From JAWLBW01 sp041687475 (lineage in GTDB: Bacteria; J088; JAWLBW01): DNA of 5,818 nucleotides. The notes beneath the pieces were generated by a model. The model did not search any database, was not told the DNA's origin, and was given only the letters and a program-made list of their open reading frames with translations. The stretch spans positions 1 through 5,818 of the forward strand of contig JAWLBW010000300.1 of NCBI GenBank assembly GCA_041687475.1, given 5' to 3'. Position 1 is the first letter of the stretch, and every line of letters begins with the position of its first letter. A program made the position numbers and the translations under genes. Shown piece after piece: positions 5,651 through 5,818 of the stretch.

Positions 5651-5688
5651 CGGGCAAGTCCCCGGGCAGCCGGTCGGAATGCAGCCTT

Positions 5689-5714
5689 CGATCCTGACAC
5701 CAGGATCAGGATCG
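5689..5714 (-). promoter_or_regulatory. Inverted and direct repeats upstream of the sigma-54 promoter, candidate activator site
   Basis: CGATCCTG (5689-5696) and CAGGATCG (5707-5714) are a perfect 8-bp dyad with a 10-base spacer. A second overlapping dyad uses CAGGATC at 5701-5707, so CAGGATC is repeated in tandem. The centre is about 78 bases upstream of the predicted transcription start, within the range used by sigma-54 activators. It has no T tract, so it is unlikely to be an intrinsic terminator for a gene further up. Confidence 0.45.
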
Positions 5715-5727
5715 CCCCCGAGGGCAA

Positions 5728-5741
5728 TGACAGAGATGTCA
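5728..5741 (-). promoter_or_regulatory. Second dyad upstream of the sigma-54 promoter
   Basis: TGACA and TGTCA flank four bases (GAGA on the plus strand), a perfect 5-bp dyad about 105-118 bases upstream of the predicted start. It may be a binding half of an enhancer region, but it is short enough to be chance. Confidence 0.25.
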
Positions 5742-5818
5742 GCAGGAAGCGGCTTCAGCCAAGGGGAAAACGATGGCGCGCGACATACCGTGCACCACCG
5801 CGGCCCAGTCGGCTGTCG
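5739..5818 (-). CDS. Possible C-terminal end of a minus-strand gene running into the window
   Basis: From the window edge one minus-strand frame reads TADWAAVVHGMSRAIVFP and seven further residues to a TGA at 5739-5741. Its amino-acid mix is protein-like and about three quarters of its codons end in G or C, like neighbouring genes. It is only 25 residues, with no recognisable motif. It conflicts with a plus-strand reading of the same bases that starts at ATG 5773. I cannot decide between them. Confidence 0.25.
   Translation of the reverse strand, partial: TADWAAVVHGMSRAIVFPLAEAASC
5773..5818 (+). CDS. Possible start of a plus-strand gene leaving the window
   Basis: ATG 5773-5775 is preceded by AGGGG (5762-5766) at a six-base spacing and stays open to the edge as MARDIPCTTAAQSAV, with 13 of 15 codons ending in G or C. 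It would be divergent from the lipoprotein gene and share its upstream region. Fifteen residues are too few to identify it, and it excludes the minus-strand alternative over the same bases. Confidence 0.25.
   Translation, partial: MARDIPCTTAAQSAV

Noticed and set aside
1..5818. CRISPR arrays, insertion sequences, tRNA genes, toxin-antitoxin or defence modules
   Set aside because: I looked on both strands for regularly spaced repeats, transposase motifs, cloverleaf patterns and small paired genes and found none that I could support. The window looks like chromosomal housekeeping and envelope genes.

Overview
The window comes from a GC-rich (roughly 60% by eye) bacterium. An outer-membrane-type lipoprotein signal and a textbook sigma-54 promoter point to a Gram-negative or other diderm lineage. 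I cannot fix the taxon from the sequence alone. No mobile element, CRISPR array, tRNA or rRNA is visible, and the genes do not form an obvious pathway or defence system.

Layout: (1) positions 1-351, plus strand: the C-terminal end of a zinc-type alcohol dehydrogenase/quinone oxidoreductase-like (MDR) protein, cut by the window edge. (2) 402-1055, minus: a nucleoside 2-deoxyribosyltransferase-like protein, convergent with the first gene. (3) 1259-2563, minus: a multi-pass membrane protein of unknown function whose single continuous reading frame is broken by one in-frame TAG at 1814-1816, giving a 249-aa front part and a back part of about 176 aa. (4) 2564-2843: 280 bases without a convincing gene but with strong hairpins on the minus strand. 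(5) 2844-3929, minus: a complete RlmN 23S rRNA/tRNA adenine-C2 methyltransferase with all radical-SAM and catalytic cysteines. (6) 3930-4099: a rho-independent terminator for the gene upstream and a candidate rlmN promoter. (7) 4100-5578, minus: a 492-aa predicted lipoprotein of unknown family. It has a strong ribosome binding site, an exact sigma-54 -24/-12 promoter at 5634-5650, and upstream dyads that could bind a sigma-54 activator. (8) 5651-5818: that regulatory region and an unresolved gene end or start at the window edge.

Every complete gene lies on the minus strand, but gaps of 170-280 bases, a terminator and separate promoter signals indicate that they are transcribed individually rather than as one operon. 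The two observations most worth following are the single amber codon splitting an otherwise intact membrane-protein frame, and the exact sigma-54 promoter in front of the unknown lipoprotein.
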